Shown in pieces: positions 17,322 to 24,937 of a DNA stretch of 64,000 bases; within the stretch, counting starts at the first letter, position 1, and every line of letters begins with the position of its first letter. Position numbers and translations under genes: made by a program. The notes below the pieces were generated by a model. It did no database searches. It saw only the letters and a program-made list of their open reading frames with translations, and was not told the origin of the DNA. Source of the DNA: Pseudomonadota bacterium (GTDB taxonomy: Bacteria > Pseudomonadota > Gammaproteobacteria > Steroidobacterales > Steroidobacteraceae); the NCBI GenBank assembly GCA_003242685.1, contig QGVD01000009.1:4884-68883 (forward strand), given 5' to 3'.

Positions 17322-18029
17322 GTGAGCGAAGCGGTGCGGACATCTGGAAGCGGACGCCACGGCGGCTCACCGCGGCGCGTGCTCATCGTCGACGATCATC
17401 CGATCGTGCGGCAGGGACTGCGCCGCATGATCGAGTCCGAGCCGGACCTCGTCGTATGCGGCGAGGCGCAGAGTGAGGGCGAGGCGCGGCAGGCGATCCG
17501 TGAGCTCGCGCCCGACGTCGTCATCGTCGACATCTCGCTCGCGCAGGGCGACGGTCTCGAGCTCGTGCGCGACGTGCACGCACAGCACCCGGAGCTGCCC
17601 ATGCTGGTGCTGTCCATGCACGACGAGCTGATCTACGCCGAGCGGCTTCTCGCGGCCGGCGCGAGCGGCTACATCATGAAGCAGGCGGCGTCCGAGCAGC
17701 TTCTCGTGGCGCTCCGACAGGTGCTCGACGGCGGTGTCTACGTGAGCGAAACGCTCGCTCAGACGCTCGGCCGGCGCCGAGCGGGCGGCGCGGAAGGCGG
17801 CTGCGCCGGCGTCGATCCCATCGGCCGGCTGTCGAACCGCGAGCTGCAGGTGCTGAGCCTCATAGGCCGCGGCCTTTCCTCACGCGAAGCGGCCGATTCG
17901 CTGGGTCTTTCGGTCAAGACGGTCGAGTCGCACCGGCAGAGCCTCAAGCGCAAGCTCCATCTCTCGACCAACGCGCGTCTCGTGCAGTACGCAATCGACT
18001 GGTACGCACGGCACAGCAAGTCGCTCTAG
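17322..18029 (+). CDS. NarL/FixJ-family response regulator
   Basis: 235 residues from GTG 17322 (GGGAG 8 nt upstream). The receiver domain begins VLIVDDHPIVRQGLRRMI, has phospho-acceptor D70 in VVIVDISLAQGDG and the Lys in GYIMKQAA. After a G-rich linker comes a LuxR-type HTH: LSNRELQVLSLIGRGLSSRE, then LGLSVKTVESHRQSLKRKL. It is a probable partner of the PAS kinase just upstream. It is convergent with the Ser/Thr kinase gene, with only 5 nt between the stops and no visible terminator, so transcripts may run into each other. Confidence 0.95.
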   Translation: MSEAVRTSGSGRHGGSPRRVLIVDDHPIVRQGLRRMIESEPDLVVCGEAQSEGEARQAIRELAPDVVIVDISLAQGDGLELVRDVHAQHPELPMLVLSMHDELIYAERLLAAGASGYIMKQAASEQLLVALRQVLDGGVYVSETLAQTLGRRRAGGAEGGCAGVDPIGRLSNRELQVLSLIGRGLSSREAADSLGLSVKTVESHRQSLKRKLHLSTNARLVQYAIDWYARHSKSL

Positions 18030-18034
18030 GATCT

Positions 18035-20806
18035 CTACAGCGAGCCGGTCACGCCTCGCGCGGACCCGTCGCCGACGGCAAGCGCTTCGTCGAGGAGGCT
18101 CCGCGCTTCGGCGATAGCGCGGTGCTGCACGGGCAGGATCCTCTCGCGCAGGGCGAGCGCTTCGGACAGCGCCTCACGCGCTTCCTCCAGCCTTCCACCG
18201 CGCATCGATGTCTCACCGAGCGCAACGAGCGCATCCGCGAGGCGCGCGGGCTCCTCTTCCTGACGCAGACGCGTCACCGCCTCGCGCAGCGAGGTGTGAG
18301 CGCTCTCGAGGTCCCCGCGCGCGAGCTGCAGCCGGCCGCGTTCGAGCAGCACGAAGGCGTGCCGCGCGTCGCCCTCGTCGAGCTTCTCCGCCGCGATCGA
18401 CGCGGCTTCGTCGAGAGCGAGCCATGCGGGCTCGAGGTCTCCCGACTTGCGCCGCACGGCTGCGAGCTCGAGGAGCGTGCTCACGAGCTGCGGACTTCGC
18501 TCGCCCGCGGTCTTGCGCTTGAGATCGAGCGCGGTGCCGAGCGCGGCACGGGCCGCGGGAAGGTCGCCCGCCGCGTGATGAGTTGCGCCGAGATTGTGAT
18601 GCGCGATCGCGATGTCGAGCTCCGCATTCTCGTGCAGGCGGAAGATCCGCAGGGCTTCGTGCAGCGCTTCCTCCGCGGCGGTATGGTCGCCCATCAGACG
18701 CAGCAGGACGGCGAAGTTGTTCCAGGCGCGCGCGACGAGCCGGTGATCCTTCCCGAGATGCCGGATCTGCCGGTCGACGAACTCGCGGTGGAGCTGTTTC
18801 GCCTCCGCGAGGCGGTACTGCCGGCGCGTCACGTTCGCGAGCGTCGCGAGCGAGTTCGCGTAGAGATCGATACCCTCGTAGACGACGTCGCGCAGCAGCG
18901 GGAGTGACGCGCGCGTGTACCGCTCGGCGCTCGCGTAATCGCCCGATTCCGAGTACGTCATGCCGTAGCCCATGAGCACGAGGCCGAGCGTCGCCGGATC
19001 GGGCGGCGTCAGCGCGCGCGCGTGCTGCTCGGCGCGCCGGTGATACTCGAGCGCCTGCTGGAAGCGCTGCTGCGAGCGCAGATTCGCAGCGATCGAGTGC
19101 AGGATGCGGATGCCTTCCACACTGTGCTCGAGGCCGAGCGACCGGTAGATGGACAGGCTCTCTGCAAACAGGCGCTCCGCGTCGGCGAAGCGCCCCTGAT
19201 TGTGGTGGACGTGGCCGAGCACCGCGAGCGTGCGCGCGAGCTCCACGTGCCGGTCTCCGAACTCCGCGCGCTCCGCTTTCACTGCCGCCTCGAGCGTTTC
19301 CTGCGCCTTCGCCCAGAGTCCCAGGCCGTTGTACGCGCGGGCCATTTCCCGCATCAGTGTCAGCCGCAGCCGCGGCGCGAGCGCGAGGTCGCGCTCGATG
19401 CGCTCCGCCGCCTCGTCGAGCGCCTGCCTCACGGTGACGGGCTCTCCCGGATTCTCGCTGGGATTCGCGAGGCGGAACACGTCGATCATGAACTCGGCGA
19501 CGCTCGCGGCCGTCTGCCGCTCGCGCTCGGCGACGTCGCGCTCGGCGGCGAGGCGCAGCGTGTAGAAGGTCGTGAGAGCCGCGATCAGCGCCACCGCAGC
19601 GGTGACGCCGGAAAGCGGCAGCCTGTTGCGGCGGATGAACTTTCCGGTGCGATAGGCCCAGCCGTCCGGACGCGCGCGGACGGGCCGGCCATCGAGATAG
19701 TTCTGGATGTCCTCGGCGAGCGCGGCAGCCGACGGGTAACGCCGCTCCGGCTCGCGGTGCATCGCGCGCAGCACGATGTTGTCGAGATCGCCCGCGAGCT
19801 CGCGGCTCGTGGCCGGCGCGCGCGGCGTGCCCTGGGGAAGCGTTCGCACCCGTACGCTCGGGGGAACGGGATTGCCGTCGCAGATGCGCCGCTCGAGCTC
19901 CTGATACGACGTGTTCGGTGCGTGGAAGGGCAGCGCGCCGGTCAGGAGCTCGTAGAGCAGCACGCCGAGACCGTAGACATCGGTCGCCGTGCCGATCGGT
20001 TCACCGCGGATCTGCTCGGGGCTCGCGTACTCCGGCGTCAGCATCCGCTCGCGGACGCGCGTGAGCGCGAGCGTCACGCCGAACGGCTCGGTGTCGAGGA
20101 GCTTGGCGATGCCGAAGTCGAGCAGCTTCGGCACGCCGTCGTCCGTCACGAGAATGTTCGACGGCTTGAGGTCCCGGTGCACCACCAGGTTCTGGTGCGC
20201 GTAGTGCACGGCCGCGCAGACCTGCTGCACGAGCTTCAGCCGCGCCCGCACGTCGAGCCCGCGCGTCGCGCAGTACTCGTCGATGCGCACGCCCTGCACG
20301 TACTCCATGACGAGATACGGCGTGCCGTCTTCCATACGTCCGCCGTCGAGGAGCCGCGCGATGTTCGGATGCTCGAGCCGGGCGAGGATCTGGCGTTCGC
20401 TGCGGAAACGGCTCGCCGCCCGGCCCTGGAGAATGCCGCTCGCGACAATCTTGACCGCGACACGGTGCCGGAATTCGTCGTCCGCGCGCTCCGCGAGAAA
20501 GACCGCGCCCATTCCGCCGCGCCCGATGAGCTCGCACAGGCGGTACGGTCCTGCCATGCGGCCGACGGGAACGTCCGGCCCGCGGATCGTCTCCGCGATC
20601 GCCGCCTCGACGCGCTCCTCGAGGCCGTCGCTGTCGTCATCGACGGCGAGCAGGAGCGAAAGCACCTGTTCGCGCAGCTCCGCGTCTTCGCCGCACTCGC
20701 TGTCGACGAAATGCGAGCGCGTGTCGGGATCGAGCGCGAGCGCCCGCTCGACGATCTCCTGCATGCGCTGCCAGCGCTCTGGGGTGATGGGAGTGCGCTT
20801 GTCCAT
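18035..20806 (-). CDS. Transmembrane Ser/Thr protein kinase with TPR-like C-terminal region
   Basis: 923 residues. An N-terminal ~85-residue helical segment resembling those of sigma-linked kinases precedes a complete Hanks-type kinase: GRGGMG (95-100), K119, HRDLKPSN (210-217), DFG (230-232), and an activation loop rich in T (TLALTRVRERMLTPEYASPEQ). A single transmembrane helix follows at about 395-415 (GVTAAVALIAALTTFYTLRL). The remaining ~500 residues are TPR-like helical repeats, predicted outside the membrane. It is the last minus-strand gene after the Fap-like genes, separated from fapF by a 12-bp hairpin. Kinases of this build often pair with ECF sigma factors like the one at 26296, so it is a candidate activator of that factor. 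Confidence 0.93.
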   Translation of the reverse strand: MDKRTPITPERWQRMQEIVERALALDPDTRSHFVDSECGEDAELREQVLSLLLAVDDDSDGLEERVEAAIAETIRGPDVPVGRMAGPYRLCELIGRGGMGAVFLAERADDEFRHRVAVKIVASGILQGRAASRFRSERQILARLEHPNIARLLDGGRMEDGTPYLVMEYVQGVRIDEYCATRGLDVRARLKLVQQVCAAVHYAHQNLVVHRDLKPSNILVTDDGVPKLLDFGIAKLLDTEPFGVTLALTRVRERMLTPEYASPEQIRGEPIGTATDVYGLGVLLYELLTGALPFHAPNTSYQELERRICDGNPVPPSVRVRTLPQGTPRAPATSRELAGDLDNIVLRAMHREPERRYPSAAALAEDIQNYLDGRPVRARPDGWAYRTGKFIRRNRLPLSGVTAAVALIAALTTFYTLRLAAERDVAERERQTAASVAEFMIDVFRLANPSENPGEPVTVRQALDEAAERIERDLALAPRLRLTLMREMARAYNGLGLWAKAQETLEAAVKAERAEFGDRHVELARTLAVLGHVHHNQGRFADAERLFAESLSIYRSLGLEHSVEGIRILHSIAANLRSQQRFQQALEYHRRAEQHARALTPPDPATLGLVLMGYGMTYSESGDYASAERYTRASLPLLRDVVYEGIDLYANSLATLANVTRRQYRLAEAKQLHREFVDRQIRHLGKDHRLVARAWNNFAVLLRLMGDHTAAEEALHEALRIFRLHENAELDIAIAHHNLGATHHAAGDLPAARAALGTALDLKRKTAGERSPQLVSTLLELAAVRRKSGDLEPAWLALDEAASIAAEKLDEGDARHAFVLLERGRLQLARGDLESAHTSLREAVTRLRQEEEPARLADALVALGETSMRGGRLEEAREALSEALALRERILPVQHRAIAEARSLLDEALAVGDGSARGVTGSL

Positions 20807-20885
20807 CGAGGTGCGGGCCCTTGACCGCCTGCAGGAGCAGGCCGTGCGCGGGCCTTCTCGGGCGGAAGAATACAGGGAAGCTGCC

Positions 20886-20921
20886 GTCCCGCGCCTGCGA
20901 TGCGTATCACAGGCGCGGGAC
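20886..20921 (-). terminator. 12-bp inverted repeat between the fapF-like gene and the kinase gene
   Basis: GTCCCGCGCCTG (20886-20897) pairs perfectly with CAGGCGCGGGAC (20910-20921), loop 12 nt. It starts 25 nt downstream of the fapF-like stop on the minus strand. No strict T run follows, only a mixed T-rich stretch, so it may act as a partial terminator or an mRNA stabiliser that lowers kinase expression relative to the secretion genes. Confidence 0.55.
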
Positions 20922-20946
20922 GCCGCACCGCGGCGATGCGCGCGGA

Positions 20947-22146
20947 TCAGTTGCGGCGGGGACGGATCGGCATCGAGAAACCGAGCTGCACGTCGGGCGA
21001 GTCTTCGGAGAGCCCGATCGCGAGACTCGCATCGAACGTGCGGCCGCTCGGGAATGCGCGCGAGAGTCCGACCGACAGTGTACCGGTGTTGACGTACGTG
21101 CCCGGCACCTCGACACCGTTCAAGCGCGTGCGGCCGGTGAAGGCCTGCTCGAACGCGAAGCTCATCGAGGTCTCGAGATTGAGCGCGAGCGCGACTCCGA
21201 GCTGGAGACTGAGGCTGTCACCCGGATCGATGCGGTCCGCGCCTTTCCGGGCCGGCAACGACTCGGTGTAGGTGAGCGTGCCGAAGAACACGACCGGATC
21301 GAGCACGCTCACATCGGTGAGCGATGCACTCAGCGTCTCGAAGCCGCTGCCGAAGGGAATCTCGTTCTCGGGGTCGTAGCCGAAGGGATCGCGTGCCGTG
21401 GCTGCCTTCCACCGCAGGGAGCCGAGAAAGCTCGGACCGCCACGGAACAGGCGGGGCAGCTCGTGAGAGAGCGCGACCTCGATGTCGCCGGGGCCGTGAT
21501 CGCTGACTCTGATCTCGTTGCCGTCACCCGTCAGGCGGCTGTCGTCCTCGTACACGTACGGCACGCGCACCTCGAGCTGTGAGTTCCACGGCAGGCCGAG
21601 CCGGCCGGTGAGCGTCGTGGTGACGGTGTTGCGCCGGCGGCGCTCCGAGAACACGTCGCCCACGATCAGCACCGGGAAGATCGTGAAGCCGTCGATGACG
21701 AGATTCTCGGACGACGAATGCGCATAGCTGACCGAAGGTTCGACTTCGAACGTTCCCGGACGCATCAGCAGTCCGCCGCGGTCGATCAGCGTGCGCTCGA
21801 ACGCGGCGCGGATGAGCTGCTGATCCCGCTCCGCCTGCTCGTCTGTCGAAGGTCCTGCGTTCGCGGTTCCTGCGGCGTCAGTGCCTGAGACCTGCGCAGC
21901 GCTTTCCGTCGTCTGCGCGGTCGCAACGGCGCTCGAACCGCTCACGGCCCGCTCGAGCTGCTCGATGCGGCCGATGAGATTGCGGATCACCTGGTCACGG
22001 ACGGCGATCGCGCGTCGCAGCTCGTCGAGCTGCGCAGCAACCTCAGGCGGCACCGGCGTGCCGGCTGCGGACGGAGCTTGCTGCGCCTGCGCACAGGTGA
22101 CGGAGGCGGCCAGGAGCACGAGCAGGGTCGACTTCGTGCGTCTCAT
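20947..22146 (-). CDS. FapF-like coiled-coil/beta-barrel outer-membrane protein
   Basis: 399 residues with a signal peptide (STLLVLLAASVTCAQA). Residues ~35-67 are a heptad-like coiled coil (QLDELRRAIAVRDQVIRNLI, then GRIEQLERAV), followed by a low-complexity linker and a C-terminal ~280-residue region of alternating amphipathic strands (VEPSVSYAHSSSENLVIDGF; TVTTTLTGRLGLPWNSQLEV). This matches FapF of Pseudomonas: N-terminal trimerising coiled coil plus a barrel that exports amyloid subunits. Length is slightly below the Pseudomonas protein. It overlaps the C39-like gene by ATGA. Alternative: a generic phenol-degradation-type porin; the coiled coil and the neighbours favour FapF. Confidence 0.7.
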   Translation of the reverse strand: MRRTKSTLLVLLAASVTCAQAQQAPSAAGTPVPPEVAAQLDELRRAIAVRDQVIRNLIGRIEQLERAVSGSSAVATAQTTESAAQVSGTDAAGTANAGPSTDEQAERDQQLIRAAFERTLIDRGGLLMRPGTFEVEPSVSYAHSSSENLVIDGFTIFPVLIVGDVFSERRRRNTVTTTLTGRLGLPWNSQLEVRVPYVYEDDSRLTGDGNEIRVSDHGPGDIEVALSHELPRLFRGGPSFLGSLRWKAATARDPFGYDPENEIPFGSGFETLSASLTDVSVLDPVVFFGTLTYTESLPARKGADRIDPGDSLSLQLGVALALNLETSMSFAFEQAFTGRTRLNGVEVPGTYVNTGTLSVGLSRAFPSGRTFDASLAIGLSEDSPDVQLGFSMPIRPRRN

Positions 22147-22862
22147 TTCGGAACCGCAGCGAAGGTACGAGTGAGCGGCGCGGGACCCGCGCCGCGCAGC
22201 ATCCGTGCCACGTTCGGCAGATCGGGCACACGCAGGTCGCTCACGTCGGGCGAGAGCGGGCTCGCGTCCGGCGCCGGTGCGCCGTCCGCGAGCACGACGA
22301 AGGCGATTCCGCCTTTCCAGAGCCGCTCGAACCGCGCCGTCGAAACGGTGAGATTCCCGAACGCCGGATCGCCGATCACCACGCGGTCGGCGACGATGCC
22401 GCGGACGATGACGAAGTGATCGAGCCCGTGGATGCGCACCGGCACGATGGCTGGGGCGTTCAGCGCGCGCAGATCGTCGAGCGTCATGCCGCCGTAGCCT
22501 TCCGCACGGAAACCGATCGCCTGCGCGAAGCGCTTGAGATCGAGCAACGAGAACCCGCCCCGCGCGCGCACGCGCCGGGGATCGACGCCGCGCAGGATCC
22601 AGGTGGCAATCGCATACTCGGACACCGGCGTCGAGAAGTGATACGTGAGCAGCGTGCTGAGCGCCGCAGCGCCGCAGCTCACATCCCAGCTCTGCGGAAC
22701 CAGATCGGCGAAGCGCAGCTCCTGGAGCGAGCGCACCTTCACCGCGGCGCGCTCGTTCGCCGCGCGCACGGTAGCGGCCTGCGCGTCCTGCGAAACCCCG
22801 TGCAATGCCAGACCCAGGAGAGCCAGCATCGCAGGCATCACCGAACGGCGGCGCACGATCAT
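22143..22862 (-). CDS. FapD-like periplasmic C39-family peptidase
   Basis: 239 residues with an N-terminal signal sequence. The papain-like C39 triad is visible: Q57 and C63 in VPQSWDVSCGAAALSTLL, H149 in GLDHFVIVRG and D165 in VIGDPAFGN. There is no ABC-transporter domain, as in FapD, which is an isolated C39 domain needed for amyloid export in Pseudomonas. C39 enzymes normally cut after a Gly-Gly or Gly-Ala-type motif; the three secreted neighbours share a conserved motif ending in TAG shortly after their signal peptides. It overlaps the genes on both sides by 4 nt (22859-22862 and 22143-22146), so the three are translationally coupled. Confidence 0.82.
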   Translation of the reverse strand: MIVRRRSVMPAMLALLGLALHGVSQDAQAATVRAANERAAVKVRSLQELRFADLVPQSWDVSCGAAALSTLLTYHFSTPVSEYAIATWILRGVDPRRVRARGGFSLLDLKRFAQAIGFRAEGYGGMTLDDLRALNAPAIVPVRIHGLDHFVIVRGIVADRVVIGDPAFGNLTVSTARFERLWKGGIAFVVLADGAPAPDASPLSPDVSDLRVPDLPNVARMLRGAGPAPLTRTFAAVPK

Positions 22863-23266
22863 CGCCCCGCGCCGGAGCTCAGATTGATCTGCCGCAGCTC
22901 GCCCACGTGCGAGTCGATGTTGATGTTGAGGTTCACGAGAACGTTGACGACCGACTGCACGGCGTTGAGGTTGACGAGCGAGCGCAGATTGCTCTGTGCG
23001 CTGTCCCGGAGAAGGAGCTGACCTTCCGCGAGAGCGTCGTGCATGTGCGAGATGCCCAGCGTGCCTTCGGCGGTCACGGTCTTGCCGCGCGCGGTCCGGT
23101 GCGCCGCCTGCACCACGATCTCTTCGAGATCGTCCGCATGCGCGCCGGCGGTGATGGCATCGAGCTGCTCGTCGCTGAGCGGCTCGGCTGCGAGCGCATC
23201 TCCGGTATGAAGCGCGCCGGAGATCAGCGCGAAGAGCAGAACCGGAAGTGTGCGACCTGTGCCCAT
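22859..23266 (-). CDS. Small secreted protein with Fap-operon leader motif (FapE-like position)
   Basis: 135 residues from ATG 23266. A signal peptide (LLFALISGALHTGDALAAEP) is followed at once by LSDEQLDAITAG, the same motif as in the two larger secreted proteins. The C-terminal part contains one copy of the repeat seen twice in each of the others (SAQSNLRSLVNLNAVQSVVN, then VLVNLNINID), with N/V/L-rich amyloid-like character. The middle section (EEIVVQAAHRTARGKTV) has no known fold. It lies 23 nt after the larger repeat protein and overlaps the C39 gene by 4 nt. By position and size it could be an accessory or nucleator subunit such as FapE or FapB; I do not see diagnostic residues. Confidence 0.7.
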   Translation of the reverse strand: MGTGRTLPVLLFALISGALHTGDALAAEPLSDEQLDAITAGAHADDLEEIVVQAAHRTARGKTVTAEGTLGISHMHDALAEGQLLLRDSAQSNLRSLVNLNAVQSVVNVLVNLNINIDSHVGELRQINLSSGAGR

Positions 23267-23289
23267 GATCGTGGTCCTTCTTCTGTTTC

Positions 23290-24879
23290 TTACTGGCCGT
23301 ACCGCGTGCGGTACTGCAGGAATACGTTCGATTGACCGATCGCGCCGGACGCGATCGCAGGCGGTGCCTGCAGGGAGATCACGTTGAGCGAGTTGCCGAT
23401 GAGCGTGCCGGCTGCGTTCACGGCGTTCACGGCACGCAGGCCCCGCTGGGCGCCGTCCGCGAGCGCGATGTCGCTCAGGGAGTCGATCCGCGCGCGGGCC
23501 TCGCTCATGAGAATGAGCTCGGCTTCGGCGCCCGTGAGCGTCGCGCCGGTCACCGTCTCGCGCCCGCCGCTCGAGAACGACGTTTCGCTCGCATGGCTGG
23601 CGGCGACGGCGCTGCGGATCTCTTCCTCGATCCTCTCTTCCCTGCGCTCTTCGCTGCGCGAAGAGCGGGCGCAGTTGGTGGTGTGAATCGCGAGGCAGAG
23701 CACGCCGTCGAAGCTCGCCGAGTACGCGACGCCCACCTGCTCGTCGATGAGGGTGTGACTGAAGCCCACGGCGGGGATCTCGATGTCGATGTCCGGTCCG
23801 TCCACGTTCCAGGGACCGATGCTGCCGAGCTCGCCGAAGCTGATGCCGGGAATCGTGAAATCGAAGCTGAACTCGAGATCGGGCAGATCCAGCTCCAGCG
23901 AGGCATCGAGCCTCACGCTGCCGGGCCGCGCCTCGATGTAGCCCGAGCCGACCGCGGCGACGCCGTGGCCTGCGTTGATGCGCACGTCCTTGAAGGGATT
24001 CGCGCCCTCGAGGCGCAGATCGTCGCCTGGAATGTCGATGCGCGGCCCCGTGAATCCCCCCAGGTCCACGTCGCCCGCCGCACACGAGACGAAGCAGACC
24101 TGCAGCTCCGCGCTGCCGAGATCGAGGTCCGGCAGATCCACGTAGCCTCCGGACAGAACGACGTCGTCTCCGTCGAGACTTATCGTTCCGAGCACGAGCT
24201 CCGGTGCAGCGAGCGTGAACGGACCGACTTTGCCGCCGATGCCGTACTTGCCGACGTCGGTATCCGCGATGAAGTCGATCTCGAACGCCCCGATGTGCAG
24301 CGGGTCGAGCTTCGGCGTGCCGACGGTGAGCGACAGGTTCTGCAGCGGGTAGTACGCGGGAATCTCCGCCGCATACTGATCGACGGTGGAGACCCGGGAG
24401 TGCGTCTGCAGACGATCCGAGTCGATGCTCGAGCTCCCCCCGCCGGTGCTCTGGGACCAGCCTTCGTAGCGCGTCTCGACGAGCGAGGGAGCCACCACGG
24501 AGGCGCGGCCGAGCGCGCCGAGCTGCACGTCCTCCTGGCGCAGCACGTTCTGCTGAAACGCGCTGATCGAGGGCTCCCCTCTGCCGGTGAGCACGTTGAC
24601 GGTATTCACCGCATCGCTTCCCGAGGCAGACACCGCGTTGAGCACGCGGGCGTCCTGCTGCGCGCGCTCGCGCAGCTCGACACGGTTGTGCGACTGCGCC
24701 TCGTAGTGCGCACCGTCGGCGACGACGGCCGTCGGCCGCTCGCTTTCGGGAGCGGGCGTGCCGGCGGTAACACCGTCGAGCGTCGCATCGGTGAGCGGCG
24801 CCGGCTCGCCGCGCGCGGCCGGCGACGTGCAGACCGCCATCACCGCCGCGAGGGCCGCAACCGGGGTTCGATGATCCAT
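23290..24879 (-). CDS. Large secreted Fap-like repeat protein
   Basis: 529 residues from ATG 24879. A signal peptide (VAALAAVMAVCTSPAARG) is followed by PLTDATLDGVTAG (residues 29-41). Two imperfect repeats flank a long insert: residues 74-97 (QQDARVLNAVSASGSDAVNT) and 477-500 (AQRGLRAVNAVNAAGTLIGN). The insert (~130-430) is rich in D/L/G strands such as DLPDLDLGSAELQV and has four cysteines, in CFVSC and in CLAIHTTNC. The C-terminus carries QSNVFLQYRTRYGQ. It is a paralogue of the protein at 24938-26062 with the same plan. A cell-surface or matrix amyloid subunit is the likeliest role. Expression may be lowered by a hairpin between the two genes. Confidence 0.72.
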   Translation of the reverse strand: MDHRTPVAALAAVMAVCTSPAARGEPAPLTDATLDGVTAGTPAPESERPTAVVADGAHYEAQSHNRVELRERAQQDARVLNAVSASGSDAVNTVNVLTGRGEPSISAFQQNVLRQEDVQLGALGRASVVAPSLVETRYEGWSQSTGGGSSSIDSDRLQTHSRVSTVDQYAAEIPAYYPLQNLSLTVGTPKLDPLHIGAFEIDFIADTDVGKYGIGGKVGPFTLAAPELVLGTISLDGDDVVLSGGYVDLPDLDLGSAELQVCFVSCAAGDVDLGGFTGPRIDIPGDDLRLEGANPFKDVRINAGHGVAAVGSGYIEARPGSVRLDASLELDLPDLEFSFDFTIPGISFGELGSIGPWNVDGPDIDIEIPAVGFSHTLIDEQVGVAYSASFDGVLCLAIHTTNCARSSRSEERREERIEEEIRSAVAASHASETSFSSGGRETVTGATLTGAEAELILMSEARARIDSLSDIALADGAQRGLRAVNAVNAAGTLIGNSLNVISLQAPPAIASGAIGQSNVFLQYRTRYGQ

Positions 24880-24904
24880 GTATCCGTCTCTCGCGCGGGA
24901 GAGC

Positions 24905-24928
24905 GCGGCGGCGGCGTACCGCCGCCGC
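24905..24928 (-). other. 10-bp intercistronic hairpin between the two Fap-like subunit genes
   Basis: GCGGCGGCGG (24905-24914) pairs perfectly with CCGCCGCCGC (24919-24928) around a 4-nt loop; on the transcribed strand the loop is UACG. It lies in the 58-nt gap, 10 nt after the stop of the first subunit gene. No T tract follows. Such a structure can protect the upstream message or attenuate downstream genes, which would give more of the first subunit than of the rest. Confidence 0.5.
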
Positions 24929-24937
24929 ACGGCCCGA

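Noticed and set aside
15236..17386. 716-codon minus-strand frame opposite the PAS kinase
   Set aside because: The plus-strand PAS and kinase motifs are continuous and well ordered; the minus frame has no motif or ribosome site.
19022..20824. Long plus-strand frame (600 codons) opposite the Ser/Thr kinase
   Set aside because: It is the mirror of a kinase with intact GRGGMG, HRDLKPSN and DFG motifs; its own translation is Arg/Ala/Glu-rich without any family pattern.
24905..24928. CRISPR or trinucleotide-repeat array
   Set aside because: Only one GC-rich inverted repeat is present, with no spacers or repeated units.
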